In this document: positions 1 through 6,750 of the stretch, one piece after another
How positions within the stretch are numbered: position 1 is the first letter of the stretch
Layout: every line of letters starts with the position of its first letter
From: JAAYZM01 sp964510785
GTDB taxonomy: Bacteria; Actinomycetota; Actinomycetes; Actinomycetales; Cellulomonadaceae
Reading direction: 5' to 3'
Length of the DNA: 12,831 nucleotides
Assembly: GCA_964510785.1 (NCBI GenBank)
Contig: CAZECM010000086.1
Coordinates: forward strand, 1 to 12,831
Program-made: the position numbers and the translations under genes
The notes under the pieces: model-generated
What the model was told of the DNA's origin: nothing
The model's database searches: none
Seen by the model: the letters and a program-made list of their open reading frames with translations, nothing else

Positions 1-590
1 AGCTCATCACGACCGACGGCTTCCTGCTGCCCAACGCCGAGCTCGAGCGCCGCGGCCTCATGCAGCGCAAGGGCTTCCCCGAGTCCTACGACCGCCGCGC
101 GCTCGTGCGGTTCCTGTCCAAGGTGAAGTCGGGTCGCCCCGAGGTCACAGCCCCCGTGTACTCGCACCTCGTCTACGACATCGTGCCCGATGAGCGGACC
201 GTGATCCGCCAGCCCGACGTCCTCATCGTCGAGGGCCTCAACGTGCTCCAGCCCGCGCGGCCCACCGCCGAGCACCCCTCGAGCCTCGCCGTGAGCGACT
301 TCTTCGACTTCTCGATCTACGTCGACGCCCGCGAGTCCGACGTCCGCCAGTGGTACGTCGACCGCTTCTTGTCGCTGCGCACGACGGCGTTCTCCCGCCC
401 CGAGTCCTACTTCCACCGCTACGCGGCACTGTCCGACGACGAGGCCGTGGCGACCGCGGAACACATCTGGGACTCGATCAACGCCCCCAACCTGCGCGAG
501 AACATCCTGCCCACACGCTCCCGGGCGACCCTCGTGCTCACCAAAGGCGCGGACCACACCGTGCAGCGCGTGCGCCTGCGCAAGACGTGA
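1..590 (+). CDS. coaA: Pantothenate kinase (type I, CoaA), 3' part
   Basis: The gene enters from the left edge; the reading frame starts at base 3 and the last 195 residues plus TGA are present. CoaA phosphorylates pantothenate with ATP, the first committed step of coenzyme A synthesis in the cytoplasm. The visible part carries blocks typical of type I bacterial CoaA: TTDGFL followed by LMQRKGFPESYD, then VTAPVYSHLVYD, QPDVLIVEGLNVLQ, VSDFFDFSIYVDA, the WYVDRF segment, and the C-terminal NILPTRSRA and LTKGADH blocks. Family members are about 310-320 residues, so roughly the N-terminal third, including the Walker A loop, lies outside the window. The frame is intact and the C-terminus is of normal length. 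From memory, coaA in many Micrococcales lies between glmM and glmS; here a toxin-antitoxin pair follows instead. Identity is very secure. Confidence 0.96.
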   Translation, partial: LITTDGFLLPNAELERRGLMQRKGFPESYDRRALVRFLSKVKSGRPEVTAPVYSHLVYDIVPDERTVIRQPDVLIVEGLNVLQPARPTAEHPSSLAVSDFFDFSIYVDARESDVRQWYVDRFLSLRTTAFSRPESYFHRYAALSDDEAVATAEHIWDSINAPNLRENILPTRSRATLVLTKGADHTVQRVRLRKT

Positions 591-591
591 G

Positions 592-610
592 GTGGCCGAG
601 GGCGAGCCAC
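592..610 (+). terminator. Possible weak stem-loop after coaA
   Basis: A 5-bp perfect stem, GTGGC (592-596) and GCCAC (606-610), with a 9-nt loop begins one base after the coaA stop codon. There is no T-tract, which is common for actinobacterial hairpins, and the stem is short. It may be chance in GC-rich DNA. Confidence 0.22.
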
Positions 611-628
611 ACACCTGCCCACTCAGCC

Positions 629-660
629 TGGACCAACTAGTCTGGTCCGCCTAGACTAGG
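629..660 (+). promoter_or_regulatory. Promoter and nested-palindrome operator of the toxin-antitoxin operon
   Basis: A promoter-like pair is visible: -35 TGGACC (629-634), a 17-bp spacer, then -10 TAGACT (652-657). The expected start of transcription falls at about 664, the A of the antitoxin ATG, so the mRNA would be leaderless; no proper SD precedes that ATG. Three dyads overlap the promoter. GGACCA/TGGTCC (630-635 and 643-648) covers the -35 box. CTAGTC/GACTAG (638-643 and 653-658) links spacer and -10. CCTAGACTAGG (650-660) is a palindrome centred on the -10. Phd-type antitoxins bind such palindromes to repress their own operon, so this is the likely autoregulatory operator. The boxes and dyads are seen directly; promoter activity is inferred. 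Confidence 0.68.
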
Positions 661-663
661 CAC

Positions 664-897
664 ATGGGTACCGTCGTGAACGTCCAGGAGGCGAAGGCGC
701 ATCTGTCCGCGCTCATCGCCGCAGCGGAGCGCGGCGAGGTGGTCACGCTCGCCCGGGCGGGTCGTCCCGTGGTGACCCTCGTCCCCGTGGCACCGACATC
801 TGCTCCGTCCAGGCGGTTCGGCATCCTGTCCGGGTTGGTCGTCCCCGATGACTTCGACGCGCCACTACCCGACGACGAGCTGGCTGCGTGGGAATGA
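664..897 (+). CDS. Type II antitoxin, Phd/YefM family
   Basis: This 77-residue protein has the Phd/YefM layout. Residues 1-45 form the DNA-binding fold (VNVQEAKAHLSALI, then ERGEVVTLARAGRPVVTLVP). A C-terminal toxin-binding tail follows, containing FGILSGLVVPDDFDAPLPDDEL, typical of antitoxins paired with PIN toxins. It should neutralise the toxin encoded next and repress the operon through the palindromes upstream. The ATG at 664 is chosen because it opens the conserved fold and because a -10 box ends seven bases before it, which suggests leaderless translation. The TGA at 895-897 overlaps the toxin ATG (894-896) in an ATGA junction, so the two proteins are probably translated in a coupled way. 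The family call is secure; an exact name such as vapB is not assigned. Confidence 0.92.
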   Translation: MGTVVNVQEAKAHLSALIAAAERGEVVTLARAGRPVVTLVPVAPTSAPSRRFGILSGLVVPDDFDAPLPDDELAAWE

Positions 898-1289
898 GCT
901 CGACCTATCTCGTCGACACCCACGCCCTGCTGTGGCTCATGTCGGACCCGAACCGTCTCCCCCATGCGGTCGTCGCCACGCTCGCCGACCCCACGAACAC
1001 CGTGCTCGTGTCCGCGGCCTCAGCGATGGAGATCGCCACGAAGACCCGGCTCGGCAAGCTCGATGGTCAGGCACTCGTCACGGGATGGGCGTCAACTCTG
1101 GGGGCGGTAGGAGCCGAGGAACTCGCCGTCAGCGCCGACCACGGCATCCTCGCTGGATCCCTCGCGTGGGAGCATCGCGACCCGTTCGACCGCCTGCTCG
1201 TCGCCCAGGCGATCCGCACACCGGCGACTCTCGTGACGCGCGACCCCGCGATCCTCGACTACCGGCAGGTGGCAACCCTGCAGGCGTGA
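894..1289 (+). CDS. vapC: PIN-domain toxin ribonuclease, VapC-like
   Basis: This is a 131-residue single-domain PIN nuclease, the toxin of the pair. PIN toxins cleave RNA with Mg2+ or Mn2+ held by acidic residues. Candidates are Asp8 (LVDTHALLWL), Glu46 (SAASAMEIATK), Asp96/Asp99 (EHRDPFDRLLVAQA) and Asp117 (LVTRDPAI). The DTHALLW and DPFDR motifs place it in the PIN subgroup usually paired with Phd-type antitoxins. The ATG at 894 is preferred because it gives the ATGA overlap with the antitoxin; an in-frame GTG at 888 would add two residues. The full acidic set is present and the frame is unbroken, so it is probably active. Its target RNA cannot be read from the sequence. It is convergent with the dehydrogenase gene on the other strand. 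Confidence 0.92.
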   Translation: MSSTYLVDTHALLWLMSDPNRLPHAVVATLADPTNTVLVSAASAMEIATKTRLGKLDGQALVTGWASTLGAVGAEELAVSADHGILAGSLAWEHRDPFDRLLVAQAIRTPATLVTRDPAILDYRQVATLQA

Positions 1290-1309
1290 TGGGCGCTCCC
1301 CTCCCGCGC

Positions 1310-1346
1310 CCGGTTCACGACCGTCGTCGACGCGATCCCGAACCGG
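1310..1346. terminator. Candidate bidirectional stem-loop between convergent genes
   Basis: CCGGTTC (1310-1316) and GAACCGG (1340-1346) form a perfect 7-bp inverted repeat with a 23-nt loop that itself contains the palindrome CGTCGACG. It lies in the 95-bp gap between the toxin stop (+) and the SDR stop (-), where a shared terminator would be expected. It has no T-tract on either strand and the loop is long, so the call is tentative. Confidence 0.35.
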
Positions 1347-1384
1347 TGCCGATCGAGACTGCTTCGAGGCATGAGCAGAAGGAG

Positions 1385-2176
1385 CTATCCGCGGCGGCGT
1401 CCCCCCGAGCCGAACGACTCGAAGTGCGTCAGCCCGGTGTCGAGCGGGTAGTCCGCCCCCGTCACCGCTCCTGCGCTCTCGGAGACCAGGTAGAGCAAGA
1501 GCTCACCGATGTCTGCCACTGCGGGGTGCTCGGGATAGCCCGGCATCACCAGCCCCGTGGAGCTGATGCTCATCACACGTATCCCCGCGGAAGCAAGTTC
1601 CACCGCCCACGCGCGGGTCAAGCCCAGGAGCCCGTGCTTGGACGCGGCGTAGTGGGAGAGACGGTCACCTCCGTGGAAGGCGAGCACACTCGCGTTGTTG
1701 ATGATCACCCCCCGCCCCCGAGAACGCATGTGAGGAACCACCTCACGTGTCACGTTGAAGGGCCCGGTGAGGTTGATATCGATCATGGCGCGCCACTCGA
1801 GATCTGACATCGTGTCGATCGACGCGTAAGCCCTGATGCCCGCGTTGTTGATCAAGATGTCGACGCCACCCAGCTCATCCAGCGTGCGCGCGACTCCCGC
1901 GCGAACCGCCTCGACGTCACGCACGTCAGCCCGCACCGGGATCACGGCACGACCCATGGCTTCGATCTCGCCAGCGAGCGCGTCGAGCTCCTCCTGAGTA
2001 CCGAGTGAGTAGCCAGGGAAGTCGAGCTGCCGCGCCACATCCAGCAACGTGACGTCGCAGCCGCTTGCGGCGAGGGCGAGCGCAGCACTGCGTCCCTGGC
2101 CCCGCGCGGCGCCAGTGACGAGCGCGACTCGGCCCTCGTTCGCCATGGTCGTGGGTCTCGCACGCTCTTCACTCAC
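1385..2176 (-). CDS. Short-chain dehydrogenase/reductase, mycofactocin-SDR-like
   Basis: An NAD(P)-dependent oxidoreductase of 263 residues with the classical SDR fold. Visible motifs are TGAARGQG (residues 21-28), Asp46 ending strand 2 (favours NAD), NNAG at 110-113, and the catalytic tetrad Asn135, Ser163, Tyr176 (YAASK) and Lys180. The GAARGQGRS opening and the extra segment after Asp46 (RQLDFPGYSLGTQEEL) resemble mycofactocin-coupled SDRs more than generic ones. The stretch between strand 6 (MSISSTGLVMPG) and the C-terminal helix (ADIGELLLYLVSE) is short, so the usual substrate-loop helices are reduced. A GTG at 2176 is chosen because GGAGGGG lies 8 nt upstream; a TTG at 2182 and an ATG at 2146 are in frame. 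It is the last gene of the operon, 45 nt after the permease, and probably oxidises the imported compound or its first product. The substrate is unknown. Confidence 0.88.
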   Translation of the reverse strand: MSEERARPTTMANEGRVALVTGAARGQGRSAALALAASGCDVTLLDVARQLDFPGYSLGTQEELDALAGEIEAMGRAVIPVRADVRDVEAVRAGVARTLDELGGVDILINNAGIRAYASIDTMSDLEWRAMIDINLTGPFNVTREVVPHMRSRGRGVIINNASVLAFHGGDRLSHYAASKHGLLGLTRAWAVELASAGIRVMSISSTGLVMPGYPEHPAVADIGELLLYLVSESAGAVTGADYPLDTGLTHFESFGSGGRRRG

Positions 2177-2221
2177 CGCCAAGACCCCTCCACCGTGTTG
2201 CTGATGAGCATCGACCGCTCC

Positions 2222-3097
2222 CTACTTTCCCATGCCGGCGGTGAGACCGGAGATGATCTGGCGCGTCGCCACGATGAACACGAGCAGCAACGGAAGCGAC
2301 GCCAGCACGAGCCCGGCAAAGAGCGTGCCCCAGTTGGTCGAGTTCTCTCCGAAGAACTGCATCAACCCGACGCTGATCGTCGACTTCTCCCGCGACTTGA
2401 TCAGGACCAAGGGGAAGAGGAAGTCGTTGTAGATCGGCACGAACCGGAAGACTGCAATCGTCGCGATGGCGGGTCGGACCAGCGGCATCATGACCGACAC
2501 GAAGGTGCGCACCGGGCCGGCCCCGTCGAGCATCGCCGCCTCCTCGAGCTCGCGGGGAAGCTGACGCATGAAGGCACCAAGGACGAAGATCGAGAAAGGG
2601 ATCCCGTTCGTCGCGTACACCAGCACCAGCCCGACCGGGTTGTCGATGAGACCGAGCGTGTTCATCAGGTGAAAGATCGGTAGCACCGCGAGCATGAGCG
2701 GAATCAGCAGACCCAGCACGAACAGCGACTCGATCCCCCGACGCCAAGGGAACTCCCATCGCGAGAGGGCGTAGGCCGCCGGCACGGAGACCAGGGTCGA
2801 CAACGCGACGGCGGCGAACGTGATCTGCAGCGAGTTGAGCGCGAACTGGCCGAAGGACGCCGTCGTCCACGCCTCGACGTAGCCGTGAAGCGTCGGACTC
2901 CGCGTGATCGGCCACGGGCTCGTCAAGAGGTCGCTAGTGCTGCGGAACGAGTTCAGGACCATGACCAGCAGCGGCGTCAGCGAGATCACCGCGTACGCGA
3001 TCAGGACGAACCACACCGCAGGACCCGGGCGTGAGTGCACGAGCGCAGGATGGCGGCGGGCGGTGCGGACGGGCGCGAGGTCCTTGACGAGCGTCAT
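2222..3097 (-). CDS. Sugar ABC transporter permease, MalG-type (CUT1)
   Basis: A 291-residue inner-membrane permease. After a short basic cytoplasmic N-terminus the first membrane segment is around residues 27-49 (VWFVLIAYAVISLTPLLVMV), and further hydrophobic helices follow to the C-terminus. The EAA loop that docks the ATPase is EEAAMLDGAGPVRTFVSVMM, from about residue 185, matching the CUT1 consensus. It should form a heterodimer with the MalF-type permease encoded immediately upstream. The ATG at 3097 overlaps the TGA of that gene by four bases (ATGA), and GAGGAG lies 8 nt before the start, inside the upstream gene. No ATPase gene is present in the cluster. CUT1 membership suggests a mono- or oligosaccharide, polyol or glycerol-derivative ligand; the precise one cannot be told. 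Confidence 0.94.
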   Translation of the reverse strand: MTLVKDLAPVRTARRHPALVHSRPGPAVWFVLIAYAVISLTPLLVMVLNSFRSTSDLLTSPWPITRSPTLHGYVEAWTTASFGQFALNSLQITFAAVALSTLVSVPAAYALSRWEFPWRRGIESLFVLGLLIPLMLAVLPIFHLMNTLGLIDNPVGLVLVYATNGIPFSIFVLGAFMRQLPRELEEAAMLDGAGPVRTFVSVMMPLVRPAIATIAVFRFVPIYNDFLFPLVLIKSREKSTISVGLMQFFGENSTNWGTLFAGLVLASLPLLLVFIVATRQIISGLTAGMGK

Positions 3098-4026
3098 GAC
3101 AGTCGCTCCTCAAGCTTGCGGAAGACGCGTTGCGCACCCAGAGCACCCCCGAGGACGAGAAGCAGGAGCAGCACGCCCAACGCTGACGAATGTCCGAGCG
3201 CGTTGCTGGCTCCCGCCTGGAAGGAGGTGCGATAGAACACCAGCCCCAGGACATCGGTGCTTCCGGCGGGTGTCCCGGTCGGACCTCCGATCGCATAGAT
3301 CAGGGGAAACACCTCCATAGATGCGATAAAGGTGAGGATGGTGACGGTTCCGATGACCGGGCTCAGGATCGGGAGGGTCACCGACCAGAACCGGCGCCAG
3401 CCGCTCGCTCCGTCCATGACGGCCGCTTCGTCGTACTCGCGGGGTATCCCCGCGAGGGCCGCGCCGTAGAGCAGCACGGGGAAGCCGATCCACTGCCAGG
3501 CTCCGATGATGATCACCGTGGGGAACGCTGTCCGGGGGTCGCCCAGCCACGGGTGCGCGAGCGCTCCGAGCCCGAGCTCCTCGAGAAGAGCCACGACGGG
3601 ACCGAAGTACGGCGACAGCAGCATGATCCAGAGGTAGCCGATGACGAGCGGGCTGATCAGGTAGGGCGTGACGAAGATGACCTGGAACAGTCGCCTGGCC
3701 TTCGTCAGGCGCTGCAGCTGTACCGCGAGGAAGAGCCCAACCACGTTCTGCAGGATCACGACGCCGACGAAGTAGCTGACGTTGTGCATGAAGGCCCGAG
3801 GGACGTCCGTGGAGAAGGGAGCCCTGCTGAACAGGGCGACGTAGTTGCCGATCCCGGTGAACGCGCCTCGCACCGTTGACGTCCACTCGAAGAACGACGC
3901 CAGGACTATCCACAACAGCGGACCGATGAGGAAGGTCACGAACAAGACGAGGGCAGGCAGGACGAAGGCAAGTCCCAGCGCCGTCCGGCGCGTGTGCGCC
4001 GCCTGCTTGCTCGTGACCTTCCCCAT
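3094..4026 (-). CDS. Sugar ABC transporter permease, MalF-type (CUT1)
   Basis: A 310-residue permease, the partner of the MalG-type protein. Its first membrane helix spans about residues 18-44 (LAFVLPALVLFVTFLIGPLL), typical of the six-helix UgpA/MalF-type proteins that lack the large periplasmic loop of enteric MalF. The EAA loop is YDEAAVMDGASGWRRFWSVT, from about residue 198. IPREYDEAAVMDGA is a near-perfect CUT1 signature. The ATG at 4026 lies two bases after the stop of the solute-binding protein gene, so the genes are probably translationally coupled; only a weak GAAGAG precedes it. Its own stop overlaps the next start (ATGA). It acts in the cytoplasmic membrane and takes ligand from the lipoprotein encoded upstream. 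Confidence 0.94.
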   Translation of the reverse strand: MGKVTSKQAAHTRRTALGLAFVLPALVLFVTFLIGPLLWIVLASFFEWTSTVRGAFTGIGNYVALFSRAPFSTDVPRAFMHNVSYFVGVVILQNVVGLFLAVQLQRLTKARRLFQVIFVTPYLISPLVIGYLWIMLLSPYFGPVVALLEELGLGALAHPWLGDPRTAFPTVIIIGAWQWIGFPVLLYGAALAGIPREYDEAAVMDGASGWRRFWSVTLPILSPVIGTVTILTFIASMEVFPLIYAIGGPTGTPAGSTDVLGLVFYRTSFQAGASNALGHSSALGVLLLLLVLGGALGAQRVFRKLEERLS

Positions 4027-4028
4027 GC

Positions 4029-5327
4029 TCAGTTGCTCTTCGGTGTGAACCAGGTAGCAATACCAGAGTCGATGTCTGATGCGACCACCACGGGATCTTC
4101 CCCGAGCAGGATCCGCTGCAGCCCCTCGCCGACGAGGTCGGTGCCGGAGGGGGAACCGTAGCGCAGGTTGGCGTTGACGAAGTGGTTCACGCCATGGTCA
4201 CGCACGTTGGCCGCGATCTGCGCGAGCACCGGGTCCTTCACGTCGACATCGTCACGCACCGGGAGCTTGCCCGTCAGTTCGGTGTAGGCGCTCTGAGGCC
4301 CCGGTGCAGAGAGCCACGCCAAGACATCCATCGCCATCTCCGCGTGCGGCGACTTGGTCCAGACCGTCATGCCGCCGTCGGACCAGCTCGGTGTCACCGC
4401 GGTGGTAACCGGCCACGAGGGGTCGGCCGGGAGGTCGAAGACGTCGAAGCTCAGGTCTGCGTTGAGATCGGGCAGAGTTCCCACATTCCAGGCACCCGAA
4501 GCGAACATCGCCGCGGCTTCCGAAGCGAAGAGCGCGGTCGCTTCGTCACGACTCATCGCCGTCGGGGCGTCGACCGTGAACTGCGCCATCTCGGCAGTCA
4601 TCTGGAGGCCGGTGACGAAGGCCTCGTCGTCGAGCCCGACCTCTCCGGAGACGAAGCGACTCTCGAACTCGGTCCCTCCTCGCCGAGCGTTGCCGAAGAT
4701 CTCACCGGCGAGCGAGCCGTGCACCACGTCGCCCACCGGCCAGACGATCGGGGTGACCCCGCCATCCTGCAGCGCCTCACCCAGGAGCTTGAAGTCCTCC
4801 CAGCTCTGAGGGACCTCCAGCCCGAGATCGGCGAAGATCTCCGTGTTGTAGTAGATTTGACCCGCTTCCATCCCGAGCGGAACGCCGTAGAGCTTGCCGT
4901 CGTTGACCGAGGTCACACCCTGGATCGACGAGTCGGCGAAGTGCTCCAAACCTTCGATCACGTCCTGGGGAACCTCCGCGAGATGACCGGGCTCGATGAA
5001 GGACTCGATGACGCCGTAGGCCTTGATGAGCGCGAGGTCGGGTCCGCCTTCGTTCGCGGACCACGCGGTCGTGAGCAGGCGGAAGTAGTCGGAGTCAGGG
5101 TGACTCACGAAGGTGAACTCGACGTCGGGGTGCTCCTCGGTATATCCAGCGAGAATCGTCTCGAGCGACTCACTGAGCTTCGAGTCGAAGCTCCAGATGG
5201 TCAACGTCTTGCTCTCGGAGCTCGTGGTCCCCGAAGGTCCCGAGCAGGCTGCTGTAGCCAGCAGGGCTCCAGCGCTCAGTACCGCGGCGGCGAGCCGGAA
5301 GCGGCTCATGCCGTGTCTGCGATGCAT
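4029..5327 (-). CDS. Extracellular sugar-binding lipoprotein (family 1 solute-binding protein)
   Basis: A 432-residue solute-binding protein of an ABC importer. The N-terminus is a lipoprotein signal: basic residues (MHRRHGMSRFR), a hydrophobic stretch, then LLATAAC with Cys28 as the likely lipidated residue. The mature part starts with a Ser/Gly/Thr-rich linker and LTIWSFD, then EEHPDVEFTFV and GGPDLALI, a pattern typical of SBP_bac_1 proteins. It captures the substrate outside the membrane for the two permeases encoded directly downstream. The ATG at 5327 is chosen because AAAGGAG lies 6 nt upstream and it opens the signal peptide. The frame stays open for 47 more codons upstream, but those read through the intergenic region and the end of the neighbouring gene. 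Ligand specificity cannot be assigned. Confidence 0.94.
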   Translation of the reverse strand: MHRRHGMSRFRLAAAVLSAGALLATAACSGPSGTTSSESKTLTIWSFDSKLSESLETILAGYTEEHPDVEFTFVSHPDSDYFRLLTTAWSANEGGPDLALIKAYGVIESFIEPGHLAEVPQDVIEGLEHFADSSIQGVTSVNDGKLYGVPLGMEAGQIYYNTEIFADLGLEVPQSWEDFKLLGEALQDGGVTPIVWPVGDVVHGSLAGEIFGNARRGGTEFESRFVSGEVGLDDEAFVTGLQMTAEMAQFTVDAPTAMSRDEATALFASEAAAMFASGAWNVGTLPDLNADLSFDVFDLPADPSWPVTTAVTPSWSDGGMTVWTKSPHAEMAMDVLAWLSAPGPQSAYTELTGKLPVRDDVDVKDPVLAQIAANVRDHGVNHFVNANLRYGSPSGTDLVGEGLQRILLGEDPVVVASDIDSGIATWFTPKSN

Positions 5328-5333
5328 ATCGCA

Positions 5334-5340
5334 CTCCTTT
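5334..5340 (-). promoter_or_regulatory. Ribosome binding site fixing the start of the solute-binding protein
   Basis: On the minus strand AAAGGAG is followed by six bases and then the ATG at 5327. It is the strongest SD match in this operon, which fits the need for more binding protein than permease, and it rules against the longer in-frame extension upstream. Confidence 0.75.
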
Positions 5341-5364
5341 GTACGGTGTTGGGATCGGTACGGT
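5341..5364. repeat. Short direct repeat in the FAD gene / binding-protein gene spacer
   Basis: GTACGGT occurs at 5341-5347 and 5358-5364, starts 17 bases apart, in the 73-bp spacer between the oxidoreductase stop and the binding-protein start. The same spacer has a small stem, GGGGA (5376-5380) with TCCCC (5393-5397). These could be an internal regulatory site or an mRNA-processing element that raises binding-protein expression, but both are short enough to be chance. Confidence 0.3.
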
Positions 5365-5400
5365 TGCTGTCTCCTGGGGAACGCCCACCTCCTCCCCGCG

Positions 5401-6750
5401 CTAGTCGACGATGGCACCCCCGTCCACGAGGTGACGCCGAAGGAGATCGGGGGCGAGCTTGCGGGCATCGTCGCTGTGACCCGTTGCGCACAGGGCGGCG
5501 GCCGCCCCGGCGGCCTCCCCCGTCGCCATGCTGATCGTCAGAACTCGCACCGCAGCGAGCGCCTCGTGAGAGGCACTCATGCATCGCCCGCACGCAAGAA
5601 GGTTGGGCGCATCGGCGGCAACCAGTGAACGATAGGGCACCGTGTAGTAGGAGCCCGGTTCCAGGTGCGTCCACTCGACGTCTCCCGAGTCCGGTGAGTG
5701 GTTCTCGATCGACATCGAGTTGCACGCGATGGAGTCCTCGAACCGACGGCCCGCCAGCACATCGTCGTCGTCGAGCTCATAGACCCCGACGAGCCGACGG
5801 GTCTCCCGCACCCCGACGCGAGACGCGATCCCAGCGAGATACGCACTCTCGTAGCCAGGCACATGGGGTTTGAGAAACTCCTCGACGAACTCGTCGATCT
5901 GAGCGCGGCCCTCGATCTCTGCCTGAGTGAGCAGTCGATTGTCCGTGCCCTTCTCCACGAGGATCCGGGTGACGATGAACATCCGCCACCCCGGCTTGCC
6001 CACCACTCTCGACGAGGACGGTGAGCGTCGAGTGTTCCTGCGCTCGACACCCCGATCGATCTGCTCGTCCCAGAGCCGCGCAAGCTCGCTCGGGCCTGGT
6101 GCGTGGCTCTCGTCGACGCCGGCCATGGTGAACACGAGCGACATGCTCTGCGTCAGGCCGTCACGCTGACGCCCCATGACGGTACGAACGCCCGCCAGTT
6201 GCGAGAGGTGTGCGTCACCCGTGGCATCCACGAAGAACTTGCCGCCGAAGTACATGGCCGCGCCGTCGCGGTTGTAGGCGTAGACACCGTCGATCCCAGC
6301 GCCTGACGTGCTCGCCGCCAGCAGCGGAGAGTACGTGACAAGCTCTACCCCCGACTCACGAATCATTGCGAGCAGCTCGGCTTCGACGGCTTCTGGGTTG
6401 ACCATGATCCAGTCGTGGTCGGTGAGCGCCATGTCGATTCCCCCGCGGCGTTCCAGTCGCTGCGCGAGCTCGAGCGGAAGCCCTCCGACAACGAGGTGCT
6501 CGCTCGTTGCAGCACGGTAGGAGCTCAGCGGTAGACCGAAAGATCCGTTGCCGCCGATGAAGGGTTGACTCTCGATGAGCACAACCCTTGCGCCGGCACG
6601 TGCGGCTGCCACCGCCGCAACCACGCCGCTGAAGCCGGCGCCCGCGACCACGACGTCGAAGTCGCCTGCGTGCTCAGCGGGGACCGAGACGGAGGGAACC
6701 TTCCGGGGTGCGTGGGGCATGGCGGGAACGGTGACGTCGTTGCTCTCCAT
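5401..6750 (-). CDS. FAD-dependent oxidoreductase (FAD_oxidored family)
   Basis: A 449-residue flavoprotein. The dinucleotide-binding fold starts near residue 31 (FDVVVAGAGFSG), with GxGxxG at Gly37, Gly39 and Gly42 and the ribose-binding Glu60 (VVLIE). GGNGSFGLPL follows, where this family contacts the flavin. FVDATGDAHLSQLAG is the usual second FAD motif, and LLACGRCMSASHEALAAVR with GEAAGAAAAL is the C-terminal FAD signature. There is no signal peptide, so it should act in the cytoplasm. It probably dehydrogenates a hydroxyl or amine of the imported compound; family members are mostly uncharacterised. The ATG at 6750 has no SD, but TACGTT lies at 6763-6758, fitting a leaderless transcript; an ATG at 6720 is the alternative. 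It is the first gene of the operon, divergent from the DeoR gene. G+C is visibly lower than in the GH3 gene. Confidence 0.88.
   Translation of the reverse strand: MESNDVTVPAMPHAPRKVPSVSVPAEHAGDFDVVVAGAGFSGVVAAVAAARAGARVVLIESQPFIGGNGSFGLPLSSYRAATSEHLVVGGLPLELAQRLERRGGIDMALTDHDWIMVNPEAVEAELLAMIRESGVELVTYSPLLAASTSGAGIDGVYAYNRDGAAMYFGGKFFVDATGDAHLSQLAGVRTVMGRQRDGLTQSMSLVFTMAGVDESHAPGPSELARLWDEQIDRGVERRNTRRSPSSSRVVGKPGWRMFIVTRILVEKGTDNRLLTQAEIEGRAQIDEFVEEFLKPHVPGYESAYLAGIASRVGVRETRRLVGVYELDDDDVLAGRRFEDSIACNSMSIENHSPDSGDVEWTHLEPGSYYTVPYRSLVAADAPNLLACGRCMSASHEALAAVRVLTISMATGEAAGAAAALCATGHSDDARKLAPDLLRRHLVDGGAIVD

Noticed and set aside
848..1807. A 319-codon plus-strand frame spanning the toxin and the end of the SDR
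   Set aside because: It crosses the toxin gene out of frame and runs antisense into the SDR; Arg/Pro-rich product with no motifs.
3110..4060. A 316-codon minus-strand open frame overlapping the MalF-type permease
   Set aside because: Out-of-frame shadow: low-complexity Arg/Pro/His-rich product with no membrane helices, whereas the overlapping frame has the CUT1 signature.
5376..5397. GGGGA/TCCCC stem between the FAD and binding-protein genes as a terminator
   Set aside because: Only five base pairs, no T-tract and placed inside a co-directional operon; noted only as a possible processing element.
4182..5534. A 450-codon plus-strand frame opposite the solute-binding protein
   Set aside because: Antisense shadow with no recognisable domain; the opposite strand encodes a clear lipoprotein with SD and signal peptide.
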